Source of the DNA: an uncultured Aquimarina sp.
GTDB taxonomy: Bacteria; Bacteroidota; Bacteroidia; Flavobacteriales; Flavobacteriaceae
NCBI RefSeq assembly: GCF_947492405.1
Contig: NZ_CANLMP010000001.1
Span: 1,054,001-1,118,000 of the forward strand
Direction of reading: 5' to 3'
Length of the DNA: 64,000 nucleotides
Positions 17,287 through 25,729 of this stretch are shown here, one piece after another (positions within the stretch are counted from its first letter, which is position 1; every line of letters begins with the position of its first letter). Both the position numbers and the translations under genes were made by a program. The notes below the pieces were generated by a model. The model had not been told where the DNA came from and did no database searches. It saw only the letters and a list, made by a program, of their open reading frames with translations.

Positions 17287-18143
17287 TGAATATTAAATTA
17301 AGAAAAATTATACAACATTGGATCCTAAGAATAGCCTTAGGAATTATTATATGCATCTCAGGTGTATTAATTATTAAAAAAGCTATATCTCAGCCAATAC
17401 TTGGGTTAATTCTAGATTCTCAAGAAATAAAAGACGGAATCCAGAATTTAATATCTGGTTTTGTGATCATCAGTATTTATTATGTTTTCTATAAATTTTT
17501 AGAGAAAAGGAAGGTTCACGAATTATCCCTGAATAAAATTAGAAAAGATTTCTCAATTGGTATTTCTAGTGGTTTTGGACTCATTTCACTTTGTGTAGGC
17601 ATACTATACCTTTTGGGATATTTTGAAGTATATAGTTTTAATGAATTATCAGTTATATTACTACCGCTTACATTATTAGTATCGGCGGCTTTGTTTGAAG
17701 AAGTTATTTTCCGTGGAATTATTTATAGAATTCTAGAAGAACGATTTGGTACTAACATCGCATTAAGTCAGGCTTTATTTTTTGGTGTATTACATTATGC
17801 GAATGTAAATGCTACGATTACTTCAGTCTGGTTCGTGATAATACTAGGCGTTGTTTTAAGTCTTTTGTATACGTATACACAAAGGCTTTGGTTACCATTC
17901 TTTTTTCATTTTAGTTGGAATTTTACCCAGATAGTGTATGGTACACCTCTTTCTGGTGATACTAATTTTAATGCTTTAGTATCTAGTAAATTTAGTGGAC
18001 CTAGTTTATTTATAGGCTCTGAGTTTGGGATAGAAGACTCTTTTTTCTCCATTCTTTTTATGACGATACTCGCCTCTTATCTTTATTGGATTTGCAAGAA
18101 AAAAGGTAAGCTAAAAACTCTTACGTACAAAAAAGCTTCATAA
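17286..18143 (+). CDS. CPBP family intramembrane metalloprotease (Abi/CAAX-type)
   Basis: About eight membrane helices with the three conserved motifs: EEVIFRGIIYR (two catalytic glutamates), FFGVLHYAN (His), and FFHFSWNFTQ (His/Asn). Members include CAAX processing proteases and putative bacteriocin self-immunity proteins; the substrate is unknown here. ATG at 17286 is preferred because of the stop-start overlap; an in-frame ATG at 17277 would add three residues. Coexpressed with the cupin gene and probably controlled by the HxlR regulator. Confidence 0.85.
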   Translation: MNIKLRKIIQHWILRIALGIIICISGVLIIKKAISQPILGLILDSQEIKDGIQNLISGFVIISIYYVFYKFLEKRKVHELSLNKIRKDFSIGISSGFGLISLCVGILYLLGYFEVYSFNELSVILLPLTLLVSAALFEEVIFRGIIYRILEERFGTNIALSQALFFGVLHYANVNATITSVWFVIILGVVLSLLYTYTQRLWLPFFFHFSWNFTQIVYGTPLSGDTNFNALVSSKFSGPSLFIGSEFGIEDSFFSILFMTILASYLYWICKKKGKLKTLTYKKAS

Positions 18144-18237
18144 TATTAAAAGTCCGATTTTGTTACTTTTGAAGTATGCTTATAGGTCGGAAGAAATGAT
18201 TGTTTTAATCTCGTTTTTTTATTGTTAGTATTTGTTT

Positions 18238-18942
18238 TTAATTCAATTCTCTTTCCAATACTTTAATTAAGTGATTTAAATCGTTCTCGGCTTGTTTATA
18301 TAACCCATCCTTTTCTACTCCTATTTTTATCATAAACTCAATATCATTATGAAATTTGTAGTCATACAATTGTTCTGGCATCATTACCTTAAACGGTTTT
18401 ATTCTTAAATATTTGGAGATTTTAGGAACAATTGTATACATAAATTGTTCTTGATTTTTCTCTAACCTATTAATATAATTGTAAAGTATTCCAAGGTTTT
18501 GTAAACGCATTAGAACCTCTTTGTTCAATATTAATTCTAGTTTACCACTTGCGGCTAATTTGTTGTAAGCTGATTGATCATTTTTAAAATCCGAAAAATT
18601 GGTGAGTTCTGTTGCTATAACTGCCAAAGTATCTGCCAATAACCTTTGAGAATCATTTAGGATTATTTCGCTTGCGCGGTTGTATCTCAATAAATATTGG
18701 TGGTTATAATCAAGATTATCTTTTACTTCTCCTAAATCAGTTTCTAATTCCTGTTTAAGGTCGCCGTATAAATTTTGCTCCACCTTTTTTAACTCAATAG
18801 ATTGTTTCCAGTTATTTATTGATACTGCTATTAAAATTCCAAATACGACAAGTATAATCTCTCCGAAAGCATAGATCAAATATTTCTTAAACTTGTTTTC
18901 ACTCAAGAGGTTTCGTCTAATTTTTTTTAAAAATTTTATCAT
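18238..18942 (-). CDS. DUF6090 family membrane-anchored protein
   Basis: Near its N-terminus a basic stretch is followed by one transmembrane helix (YLIYAFGEIILVVFGILIAVSINNW, residues about 20-45; the phrase GEIILVVFGILIA...INNW marks the Bacteroidota DUF6090 family). The rest (50-234) is long helices (IELKKVEQNLYGDLKQELETDL and following), predicted periplasmic or cytoplasmic coiled coil. Function unknown. These genes are frequently found alone in Flavobacteriaceae, as here. Confidence 0.7.
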   Translation of the reverse strand: MIKFLKKIRRNLLSENKFKKYLIYAFGEIILVVFGILIAVSINNWKQSIELKKVEQNLYGDLKQELETDLGEVKDNLDYNHQYLLRYNRASEIILNDSQRLLADTLAVIATELTNFSDFKNDQSAYNKLAASGKLELILNKEVLMRLQNLGILYNYINRLEKNQEQFMYTIVPKISKYLRIKPFKVMMPEQLYDYKFHNDIEFMIKIGVEKDGLYKQAENDLNHLIKVLERELN

Positions 18943-19065
18943 CCTTCTCTTACTCTTCTAAAGCAGCAATTTCTCACATATTTACTTTTCCTATTTATAA
19001 CTGAAGATAAATATATAAAACTCGCCTTGAATTAAGTACTTACGCTACTGTTTTTTATATACACC

Positions 19066-19085
19066 ATTAGCAGTTGTTGTTTATT
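19066..19085. repeat. Imperfect direct repeat, copy 1 (flank of accessory pocket)
   Basis: ATTAGCAGTTGTTGTTTATT here resembles TTAGCAGTAGTTTTTATT at 20953-20970 (one gap, one or two substitutions); the preceding bases (TATACACCA and TATGCACATTG) are also alike. The two copies bracket the nuclease relic and two genes without recognised homologues, as recombination sites of inserted cassettes would. Confidence 0.35.
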
Positions 19086-19130
19086 TTAGATGAACCGTTT
19101 ATTTTTTAATTACTTTCTAATTAAGGGATA

Positions 19131-19280
19131 TACTCTTCATTTGCTGTGTAGTGATACATATCTCCATCTGGATACAAGGTGTTTTCTGAAATAATTATTT
19201 CTTTTTGCTAAAATATAATCTATCCTGGAGTGCTTGAAATTCCAAAGTTGCATATTAATTGACCAGTAATTGTAACTTTG
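19131..19280 (-). pseudogene. Relic of an endonuclease/exonuclease/phosphatase-family gene
   Basis: The 414-bp gap 18943-19356 has no intact gene, but minus-strand translation shows a C-terminal piece of an EEP-type nuclease: from 19280, NYWSINMQLWNFKHSRIDYIL, where SRIDYIL is the conserved EEP phrase before the SDH motif. A one-base change in an A run near 19203-19207 shifts the frame, after which ENTLYPDGDMYHYTANEEYIP continues and stops at 19131-19133, just where SDH-type residues should follow. Both ends are cut, so the gene is dead. Family assignment rests on pattern memory and needs a profile search. Confidence 0.5.
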
Positions 19281-19356
19281 TCAAGAGTGTTAGTAGTAAA
19301 CATATATAGTGACTTGTATTTAAAACAGATAACCTACAAGTTTCTTATAAATTGTT

Positions 19357-19968
19357 TTACATATCAATAAATAATGTTGTATCCACACCTAATTTGTTTA
19401 TCAGAGTATTTTTAAATTCTGGTTTTAATTTTGGCCAGTTCCAAAAAATAATAGCAAAATTTGTAAAAATTAAACTGTTGTTGTAATCATACTCTTCAAT
19501 CAAGTTTTGAACACCACAGTTATAACAGGTAATATTAACTTCCTCATTTGATTCCCATAATGAAATACCAGCTCTTAATTCTTGTAAAATTCTAATTCCA
19601 TTAGGGTCTTGTTCTAAATTATTTTCTCCATAAAAGGTTGCAGGGTCAATTCCTTTTATTAAATCTTTTTTGCATTGAGGGCATAAAACAACATCTGGTA
19701 ATAAAAAATCTACACCCCAATCCCAACCTACTCTATGCATTATTTCAGTTCTTTTAGCAACGAACTCAACCTTTCCATAAAAACCTTCTTCTTCTATTAT
19801 ATTCTTATAATTTATACCTCCATAATAGGTGTTAGGTGCTTCTAGCTCTAATGGCTGCTCTTTTGATGATATAATCTCTTGATGAATTAGCCATTGCTTT
19901 ATATCCTCCATTAAGACTTTTGGATTATCAATCGTTGTATTTTTAAAAAAAGTTTTTGAAGTTTCCAT
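19357..19968 (-). CDS. Hypothetical soluble protein with two CxxC zinc pairs
   Basis: Unrecognised. Two cysteine pairs, in VVLCPQCKKDLI (about 107-110) and VNITCYNCGVQN (about 150-153), likely form one zinc ribbon in the middle of a 203-residue protein. The N-terminal 60 residues are polar with LMEDIKQWLIHQEII; the end is rich in W, N and L. No signal peptide. It lies in the accessory pocket between 18.9 and 21.2 kb and is followed by the nuclease relic, so recent gain is likely. Possibly an immunity-type or effector-related protein, but nothing in the sequence proves it. Confidence 0.5.
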   Translation of the reverse strand: METSKTFFKNTTIDNPKVLMEDIKQWLIHQEIISSKEQPLELEAPNTYYGGINYKNIIEEEGFYGKVEFVAKRTEIMHRVGWDWGVDFLLPDVVLCPQCKKDLIKGIDPATFYGENNLEQDPNGIRILQELRAGISLWESNEEVNITCYNCGVQNLIEEYDYNNSLIFTNFAIIFWNWPKLKPEFKNTLINKLGVDTTLFIDM

Positions 19969-20004
19969 ATGGTGAGCTCAAATAATATAGATGAGACATT
20001 GAAC

Positions 20005-20820
20005 TTAGTTATTTTTTAAATAAGTATACTTTACTTTAGCTAACAACTTTGCTTTTTTCGAAAAATATTCAATTTTTTCAACAAATCCATTTTCTGATTT
20101 GGTTACAATTCTTTCACCTCCTTTTTCCGAAATAACTTTTATTCCCGAACTATAGCCTTCACTGTTTTTAAGAATTTTCCAAGTTTCTTTATTTCCTTCA
20201 ATACATCTAATTGAAACTAACTTACTTCTACTATTCTTTTTCTTTATACAATTTCCATTTTTTTGATATGTAAATGATTCGCTCAACAATACGTCACCAT
20301 TTTTATCATAACGCTTTTTCGAATTGAGAATACCATCTTGATTATAATTCCATTTTTGGCTTAAAATTCGTTTTCCATTTCTTATCCTAAATAGAATACT
20401 ATCATTCAGGTTCTTATCTCTAATCCATATTTGTTCAACAAGTGTATCTCCTTTTGGGTTTATTTGCATGCGCCTAATTGAACGTTTTTCTTTATTTTTG
20501 ATAGTAACCATAGAATATTTTAAGCTACCTTCTTTATCACGCATTTCTCCATATTCGGTCATTCCATCATCTGAAAATTTGTATTTAGTTTCTTTTATTA
20601 ATGAATTATTTAAATCGTATTCTTTAAATGATATTGTGTTACCGAATTTATCTAAATCGTCAACGAGATAAGTTTGTTTAATTAGAGAGTCATTCTTATA
20701 CTCAAATCCTTGAATTATTTTCTTTGTTATTTTATTTTTCACCAATAAATCTTGCTGTTTATCCTGAGAATAAAGATTTATAAATGATAACATACATATT
20801 AATAGTAATGATTTTTTCAT
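20005..20820 (-). CDS. Secreted protein with YD/MORN-like strand repeats, unknown function
   Basis: Start set at 20820, where MKKSLLLICMLSFINLYSQD is a signal peptide; the frame extends to 20904 without a better start. The mature part consists of repeated short strands of the form Y-x-x-(N/D)-G-x-x-x-x-K/x (KFSDDGMTEYGEMRDKEG, NYNQDGILNSKKRYDKNGDVL, TYQKNGNCIKKK), like toxin-associated RHS/YD or MORN-type antitoxin-like repeats seen in many Bacteroidota lipoproteins. Role unknown. Part of the same accessory pocket. Confidence 0.55.
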   Translation of the reverse strand: MKKSLLLICMLSFINLYSQDKQQDLLVKNKITKKIIQGFEYKNDSLIKQTYLVDDLDKFGNTISFKEYDLNNSLIKETKYKFSDDGMTEYGEMRDKEGSLKYSMVTIKNKEKRSIRRMQINPKGDTLVEQIWIRDKNLNDSILFRIRNGKRILSQKWNYNQDGILNSKKRYDKNGDVLLSESFTYQKNGNCIKKKNSRSKLVSIRCIEGNKETWKILKNSEGYSSGIKVISEKGGERIVTKSENGFVEKIEYFSKKAKLLAKVKYTYLKNN

Positions 20821-20896
20821 AATTGAATACGACGGTCTAATGTATAAGTATGTTGTGTGTTTAAGCACTAAAGTTAGCAAATAAATCACGAATAGA

Positions 20897-20912
20897 AAGT
20901 CCACGAGGACTT
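20897..20912. repeat. Short perfect hairpin AAGTCC-ACGA-GGACTT
   Basis: A 6-bp inverted repeat with a 4-nt loop lies 77 bp upstream of the secreted-protein gene, next to another palindromic stretch (CTAACAAT at 20928-20935 / ATTGTTAG at 20949-20956). Together they give the region cassette-boundary character; function unproved. Confidence 0.35.
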
Positions 20913-20965
20913 CCCCCTGTAGGTTCTAACTAACAATAAATTATGCACATTGTTAGCAGTAGTTT

Positions 20966-21130
20966 TTATTCTTCTACCCCTTTTTGATTATAGAGATCTA
21001 ACCATGTATTTAACATGTGCCTAGAGATACCTTTTTGTTTTGAAATACTATTCATAGAATGATTACCTAAAATAATCAAATCTAAACACTCTTTCTTAAA
21101 TGTTAAACTGAACTTTACTTTTCTATACAT
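20966..21130 (-). pseudogene. Truncated IS3-family transposase OrfA (54 codons)
   Basis: Starts MYRKVKFSLTFKKECLDLII and contains a helix-turn-helix (NSISKQKGISRHMLNTWLDL), the N-terminal DNA-binding part of IS3-type OrfA, then stops after GVEE. Normal OrfA proteins have about 90-130 residues and are followed by OrfB with the DDE domain; no OrfB is present. The ATG is 19 bp inside the terminal repeat end at 21149, as in intact elements, so this is the left end of a decayed copy. Confidence 0.65.
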
Positions 21131-21148
21131 AAAAATACCCCCAAATAG

Positions 21149-21168
21149 TATCTAACTTTTTGGGGGCA
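21149..21168 (-). mobile_element. Terminal inverted repeat of an IS3-family element
   Basis: On the minus strand TGCCCCCAAAAAGTTAGATA begins with TG and matches the usual IS3-type end (TG-x-CCCCCAAAAGTTAGA). An inner hairpin CCCCCAAA (21138-21145) / TTTGGGGG (21159-21166) overlaps it. The matching right end was not found, so the element is deleted on that side. It sits 42 bp behind the ppc stop codon. Confidence 0.65.
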
Positions 21169-21209
21169 ATTCATTACTGCTGTGGTCTTTACATAAAAAT
21201 TATAGTTTC

Positions 21210-23792
21210 CTATGCCGAATTACGACTGGCGTTGATATTACCAAATAACGAACGAGTCACCATTTTCTCATAGATTTCTAAATCTTCTGTATCCTTACCT
21301 GATCGGGTAATATCCTGAATCTTCTTCAGAGCGTATTGCTGAATGGTAAGTAATGGCAATACAATATTTTCTCTGATATCAATGGATGCCTTACCTGCTG
21401 GCTCGTTTTCCATCAACTCAGTATATCCTGTTAATTTCAATAAAAGACGCTTGGTTAGCTCATATTCTTCATGAATAATATTCCAAAAAGCACCATACTC
21501 CTTATCGTCTTTCATATAGGCAGTAAGCTGAAAAAATGATTTAGTCAAACTCATCATACTATTACCCACCAAAGCTCTAAAGAAAGCAGACCCTTTGTAT
21601 AGTGCTGTTATCTTATCAAACTCTCCTCTGTCTTCATAGGTTTTTAAAGCAGTTCCCACACCATAGAATCCAGGAACATTTTGTTTTAATTGACTCCAAC
21701 TACCTACGAATGGTATTGCTCGTAAATCTCCAAAATCTAAGCTACTACTTTTACTTCGTTTAGAAGGACGACTACCGATATTGGCTTTTCCATAGTACTT
21801 AAGCGTACTCATGTGTTCCAAATATGGTAAAAACTTAGGATGGTTCTTAAAATCTACATAGGTTTGGTAACTAACATCTGCCAATTCCTGCATGGTCTTT
21901 TTGTTCTCTTTAGAAAACAAATTAGCCTCATTATCAGTTAATTGATTTTCCACACCTGCACCTAACAATTGTTCTAGGTTATACTGACACGAATCTAAAG
22001 TTCCAAAGTTAGAACTAATTGTTTGTCCCTGAACTGTTATCTGAATTTGTTCATGCTCTACCGTTGGCCCTAGTGATGCATAAAACTGATTGGTGTTTCC
22101 TCCTCCTCTTGCTGGTGGTCCTCCACGACCATCAAAGAATATGACTTTTACACCATATTTTCTTGACATTTCAGTTAACGCTTCTTTAGCTTTAAAAATA
22201 CCCCAATTTGCCATTAGATATCCTCCATCTTTTGTTCCGTCAGAGAAACCAAGCATAATTGTTTGCTTCATTCCACGACGTTTTAGATGCTCCATGTATA
22301 CAGGATTACTATATAATGCCTCCATAACTTGATGAGAAACTTCCAGATCTGGAACGGTTTCGAACAACGGTATCACATCTACTGATGGTTGCTCCCAATC
22401 ACTTAATCTAATCATCGCAAAGGTCTCCATCACATTAAGAACACTTCCGTTATTACTAATAATGTAACGATTTGCTCCACGTTCTCCATTATTTTGCTGT
22501 ATGGTTTGTATAGCGTAGATAGATTCCATTGTTGCTCTTGCCATATCATCATCTAGTACCGATGGATCTAATTTTCCAGTAACATTGGATAATACTTGTA
22601 TCTGCTCTTCTTCTGATAAGGAATCATAATTATCAGGAAAGAAACCTAACCCTAAATCGTTAGTCTTTTTTACTATCTCTGTAAGAACACTATGGTGTAC
22701 TCTAGAATCCTGACGGATATCTAAGGTCCCAAAATGGAATCCGAAAATCTTAACTTTATTAATTAAATCCTGCAATTCTTCCAAAAAGAGTGATTGATGT
22801 TTGTTAATCAATTCTTCTCTTACTTCAAGCAAACCATTCATTAATGTTTCAATCGATAAAGGTTCTGCAGTTTTTGCATAATAAAAATTATCGTATAATG
22901 CTTCCTCCAGAACTCCGAGCTTATCCTGTAGGTTTCCAAAAGTGATTCTGCGCTTTAGTTTACGCATATCTCTATAATAATTGATAAGAATTGTTTTTCG
23001 CAATCTTTTTGCAACTTTAAGTGTTGTCTCTGTCGTTACAAAAGGATTACCATCTCTATCCCCACCAGGCCAGAACCCGAGATTAATAAGATCGTTTTCC
23101 AGATCTTCTCCCTGAAAAATGTTCTGCTGAATATAATTATAGATCGTCCCTACCGAATGATAAAAAACATTTTCGAGATACCAAATCAAACTTACCGCTT
23201 CATCATATGGTGTCGGTTTTTCTTTTTTAAAGAAAGCCGTTTTACCTAATTGGGCTAATAATTTTTTGATTCTTTGCGAGTCATTATCTCGGATAGCAGT
23301 ATCAAGATCATGAATAATCCCTAACACGGTTCCTGGATAAAACTGTGTAGGATGTGCTGTTAAGGTTGGTCTAATCTTAAACCTTCTTAGATAATCTTTT
23401 AATTCTTCTAATTGTCCCTTTGCCTGTGCTTCTTCTTTAATACTTCTTAGCGTACCGCGACCGTCCATATTATTAACAACAGGGAAAGCTGCATCTTCAA
23501 TCGCATCAAATAATACTACCTGACGTTCTATATACTGGATAAACCTAAATAAAAGATCGTGTTTATCATTATCAGAAGGATTATCCTGATATAGCTTGAA
23601 AAAATTTTCTACAATTTCTGAAGGATTTTTCTTTTCATCATACCCTTTTTCACAAACCTCTTTAAACAGTGGTAATAAAACACCTGTATTAGTGATCTCA
23701 TCAAAAGGTAACGTAATAAATATACTGTTGTATATCTGATATTTAGTAAGAACGTTATGGTTAAAACGTTCTATTTTTGGTTGTCTTGCCAT
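21210..23792 (-). CDS. ppc: Phosphoenolpyruvate carboxylase
   Basis: Carboxylates PEP to oxaloacetate to refill the TCA cycle. The family motifs appear in order: TAHPTQFYPGTVL (catalytic His at about 141), GGDRDGNPFVTTETT (about 240-255), MLGFSDGTKDGGYLMANW (about 518-535), FFDGRGGPPARGGG (about 550), and QNVPGFYGVGTAL (about 707). Length 860 fits the bacterial enzyme. The C-terminus ends ...RNSA instead of the usual ...(Q/R)NTG; the terminal glycine is nearly universal in studied enzymes. An IS3-family remnant lies directly downstream and may have displaced the native terminator. Confidence 0.95.
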   Translation of the reverse strand: MARQPKIERFNHNVLTKYQIYNSIFITLPFDEITNTGVLLPLFKEVCEKGYDEKKNPSEIVENFFKLYQDNPSDNDKHDLLFRFIQYIERQVVLFDAIEDAAFPVVNNMDGRGTLRSIKEEAQAKGQLEELKDYLRRFKIRPTLTAHPTQFYPGTVLGIIHDLDTAIRDNDSQRIKKLLAQLGKTAFFKKEKPTPYDEAVSLIWYLENVFYHSVGTIYNYIQQNIFQGEDLENDLINLGFWPGGDRDGNPFVTTETTLKVAKRLRKTILINYYRDMRKLKRRITFGNLQDKLGVLEEALYDNFYYAKTAEPLSIETLMNGLLEVREELINKHQSLFLEELQDLINKVKIFGFHFGTLDIRQDSRVHHSVLTEIVKKTNDLGLGFFPDNYDSLSEEEQIQVLSNVTGKLDPSVLDDDMARATMESIYAIQTIQQNNGERGANRYIISNNGSVLNVMETFAMIRLSDWEQPSVDVIPLFETVPDLEVSHQVMEALYSNPVYMEHLKRRGMKQTIMLGFSDGTKDGGYLMANWGIFKAKEALTEMSRKYGVKVIFFDGRGGPPARGGGNTNQFYASLGPTVEHEQIQITVQGQTISSNFGTLDSCQYNLEQLLGAGVENQLTDNEANLFSKENKKTMQELADVSYQTYVDFKNHPKFLPYLEHMSTLKYYGKANIGSRPSKRSKSSSLDFGDLRAIPFVGSWSQLKQNVPGFYGVGTALKTYEDRGEFDKITALYKGSAFFRALVGNSMMSLTKSFFQLTAYMKDDKEYGAFWNIIHEEYELTKRLLLKLTGYTELMENEPAGKASIDIRENIVLPLLTIQQYALKKIQDITRSGKDTEDLEIYEKMVTRSLFGNINASRNSA

Positions 23793-23839
23793 AATTGTGG
23801 TTACGAATATGGTTGATTAATAAATTATTTTACATTAAA

Positions 23840-23870
23840 AAACCCTCTAAGATTGGTTCCTAAAGGGTTT
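23840..23870 (-). terminator. Terminator of the Lrp-family gene
   Basis: Minus-strand stem AAACCCT/AGGGTTT (23864-23870 with 23840-23846) followed by a T run, 23 bp behind the Lrp-type stop codon and before ppc. Confidence 0.7.
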
Positions 23871-23892
23871 ATATGTTTGAATAGAATGCCCT

Positions 23893-24372
23893 TTACATTT
23901 CTTGAAAGATAGAATGCATCAAACGTTTCTTATCATTTATACTTTCTTCTAACGAAATCATAGTTTCTGTACGGTACACACCATCGATATCATCTAATTG
24001 GAAAATAATATCCTTCGCATGATTCGTATCCTTTGCTCTTACTTTACAAAAGATATTAAATTTACCCGTTGTAATATGCGCAACAGTAACAAATGGTATT
24101 TCCTTAATTCTTTGTAATACAAACTTAGTTTGTGATGTATTCTGAAGATATATACCTACATACGCAATAAAAGAATACCCTAATTTTTTATAATCTAATG
24201 TTAAAGAAGATCCTTCAATAATTCCAGCTTCTTCCATTTTCTTTACACGCACATGTACCGTACCGGCAGAAATCAGTAATTTCTTTGCAATATCCGTAAA
24301 AGGAGTACGTGTATTTTCGATCAACATGTCTAATATTTGGTGATCTACTTCGTCTAATTTAAATTTTGCCAT
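23893..24372 (-). CDS. Lrp/AsnC family transcriptional regulator
   Basis: 159 residues: N-terminal winged HTH (LDEVDHQILDMLIENTRTPFTDIAKKLLISAGTVHVRVKKMEEAGII, cited as DHQILDML...AGTVHVRVKKMEEAGII) and C-terminal RAM/AsnC ligand domain (FIAYVGIYL, FVTVAHITTGKFNIFCKVRAKD). Such proteins form octamers that respond to amino acids. Located between ppc and the M14 peptidase with a separate promoter; the effector cannot be inferred. Confidence 0.92.
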   Translation of the reverse strand: MAKFKLDEVDHQILDMLIENTRTPFTDIAKKLLISAGTVHVRVKKMEEAGIIEGSSLTLDYKKLGYSFIAYVGIYLQNTSQTKFVLQRIKEIPFVTVAHITTGKFNIFCKVRAKDTNHAKDIIFQLDDIDGVYRTETMISLEESINDKKRLMHSIFQEM

Positions 24373-24408
24373 AGTAATTCTAATAAATTTTCCCGATTAA
24401 TTACATTG

Positions 24409-24416
24409 CAAAAATA
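24409..24416 (-). promoter_or_regulatory. -7 box (TATTTTTG) of the Lrp-family gene
   Basis: Exact TAnnTTTG match on the minus strand, 37 bp before the start codon. A TTG at a normal distance is not evident. Confidence 0.45.
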
Positions 24417-24447
24417 ACAGAAAAATAATGTTTTCATACATTTTTTT

Positions 24448-25605
24448 TCAACTTTTTCTCAATTCTGTTGAGAATAATTCATCGTTTAGGCGGAATTTTA
24501 ACAACTCATTTTCCGGAAGTACCTCTACTGTAACGTTTTCGTTATATATCGTCCTTTTGTTACCGATAATTTCTCTATGACCATAAAAATTTCCTAAATT
24601 CTCAATTTTAACAATTTTTGGAATGAATTTAATATCATTTTCGGATAATTGCTCAGTATACTGAATCGCTATATCTACATTTTTTTTATCAAGAATAACA
24701 TCTCTAATAATAATATCATAGAAACATTTTCCATTTTCAGGAATATCAAAGTATTCTTCATACTTATTTCCTGTTATATTTTTCTCTGAAATATATCGAA
24801 CCGCAGTAACCAGTGCATAGAATATATAGGTTCTGGTTTTATCTCTATCATAATCATCAGCATAATGTCCCGCTTCGAATAATATGGTAGGTATCCCCAT
24901 ATCGGATAAAGTATCACCCACACAATTAATATTAAAGCCATCATCATACCTCCCCACGCTTTTTGGTATATACTGTTGCAACACAGAATTCATCTCAGAG
25001 ATGATTTCCATAGCTATCTTACGACAATTAGTAATAGTACGCTCTTTATCTCCTGCAGGAGAAAGAAAAGAGACTGTAGCGGGAAAATAAGTTTCTCCCG
25101 CACTAAAAATAGTACGCTGACCATGAAGATTAAAAGCAACATCAGGACGAATCTTATGAATTAGGTTGTTTAGTATAACACTTTCTTTTTGAGTCCTATC
25201 CTGAGCATCTCTATTAAGATCTACTTGATTATAATTTAGTCTGGTATATGCTTTAGCACCATCAGGGCTTAACATAGGAATCATATATAAAGTACAAGAT
25301 GCCAAAATATGCTTGGAAAGATCATTAGAATCATCCATTAACATATTTATAAAATCCAACATTGCTTTTGTAGTAGTACTTTCGTTTCCATGCATCTGTG
25401 ACCAGAACAATAACTTCTTATTTCCACTACCCAGTTTTATAAGATGAATAGGAGCATTATTTTCTGAAACTCCTAAAACTTCAATATTTACTGTTTTCGA
25501 AAGATCATCCAAAAGCGGAGCTATATGTCCTAAATGTATATAACGTCCTGACAAAGATGGTTCTTTATAAATTTCGAACCAATGAGATAATTTATCAACA
25601 TCCAT
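24448..25605 (-). CDS. M14 family zinc carboxypeptidase-like protein
   Basis: Zinc ligands His72 and Glu75 in QMHGNES and His161 in AFNLHGQ, substrate-binding Arg in QVDLNRD (about 132), and catalytic Glu244 in ILFEAGHY. No signal peptide, so cytoplasmic, unlike secreted digestive carboxypeptidases; the closest type is the cytosolic peptidoglycan-peptide or succinylglutamate-desuccinylase-like M14 group. About 110 C-terminal residues form an added beta domain. The start lies 63 bp from the first of three palindromes that also face the XRE gene, so it may be controlled by that regulator. Confidence 0.82.
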   Translation of the reverse strand: MDVDKLSHWFEIYKEPSLSGRYIHLGHIAPLLDDLSKTVNIEVLGVSENNAPIHLIKLGSGNKKLLFWSQMHGNESTTTKAMLDFINMLMDDSNDLSKHILASCTLYMIPMLSPDGAKAYTRLNYNQVDLNRDAQDRTQKESVILNNLIHKIRPDVAFNLHGQRTIFSAGETYFPATVSFLSPAGDKERTITNCRKIAMEIISEMNSVLQQYIPKSVGRYDDGFNINCVGDTLSDMGIPTILFEAGHYADDYDRDKTRTYIFYALVTAVRYISEKNITGNKYEEYFDIPENGKCFYDIIIRDVILDKKNVDIAIQYTEQLSENDIKFIPKIVKIENLGNFYGHREIIGNKRTIYNENVTVEVLPENELLKFRLNDELFSTELRKS

Positions 25606-25667
25606 AAGCTAATTAAAGCGCCTAAATTACTACTGTTTACTGAAGATTCATAGCAAATAGTATAGTT

Positions 25668-25681
25668 TTTACATATGTAAA
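25668..25681. promoter_or_regulatory. Palindrome TTTACATATGTAAA, site 1
   Basis: Perfect 14-bp palindrome 62 bp upstream of the M14 gene. First of three similar sites spaced 25 and 23 bp apart, plus a fourth near the XRE promoter. Confidence 0.6.
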
Positions 25682-25692
25682 CCATAATGATT

Positions 25693-25706
25693 TTTACAAT
25701 TGTAAA
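25693..25706. promoter_or_regulatory. Palindrome TTTACAATTGTAAA, site 2
   Basis: Perfect 14-bp palindrome with the same arms as site 1 and a changed centre, 25 bp on. Confidence 0.6.
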
Positions 25707-25715
25707 TTGTGTGCT

Positions 25716-25729
25716 TTTACATATGTAAA
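25716..25729. promoter_or_regulatory. Palindrome TTTACATATGTAAA, site 3
   Basis: Identical to site 1. The near two-turn phasing of sites 1-3 would place bound dimers on roughly the same DNA face. Confidence 0.6.

Noticed and set aside
20866..20970. Integron attC site
   Set aside because: GTTAGCA does not satisfy the GTTRRRY core and no integrase is in view; kept only as a possible cassette repeat.
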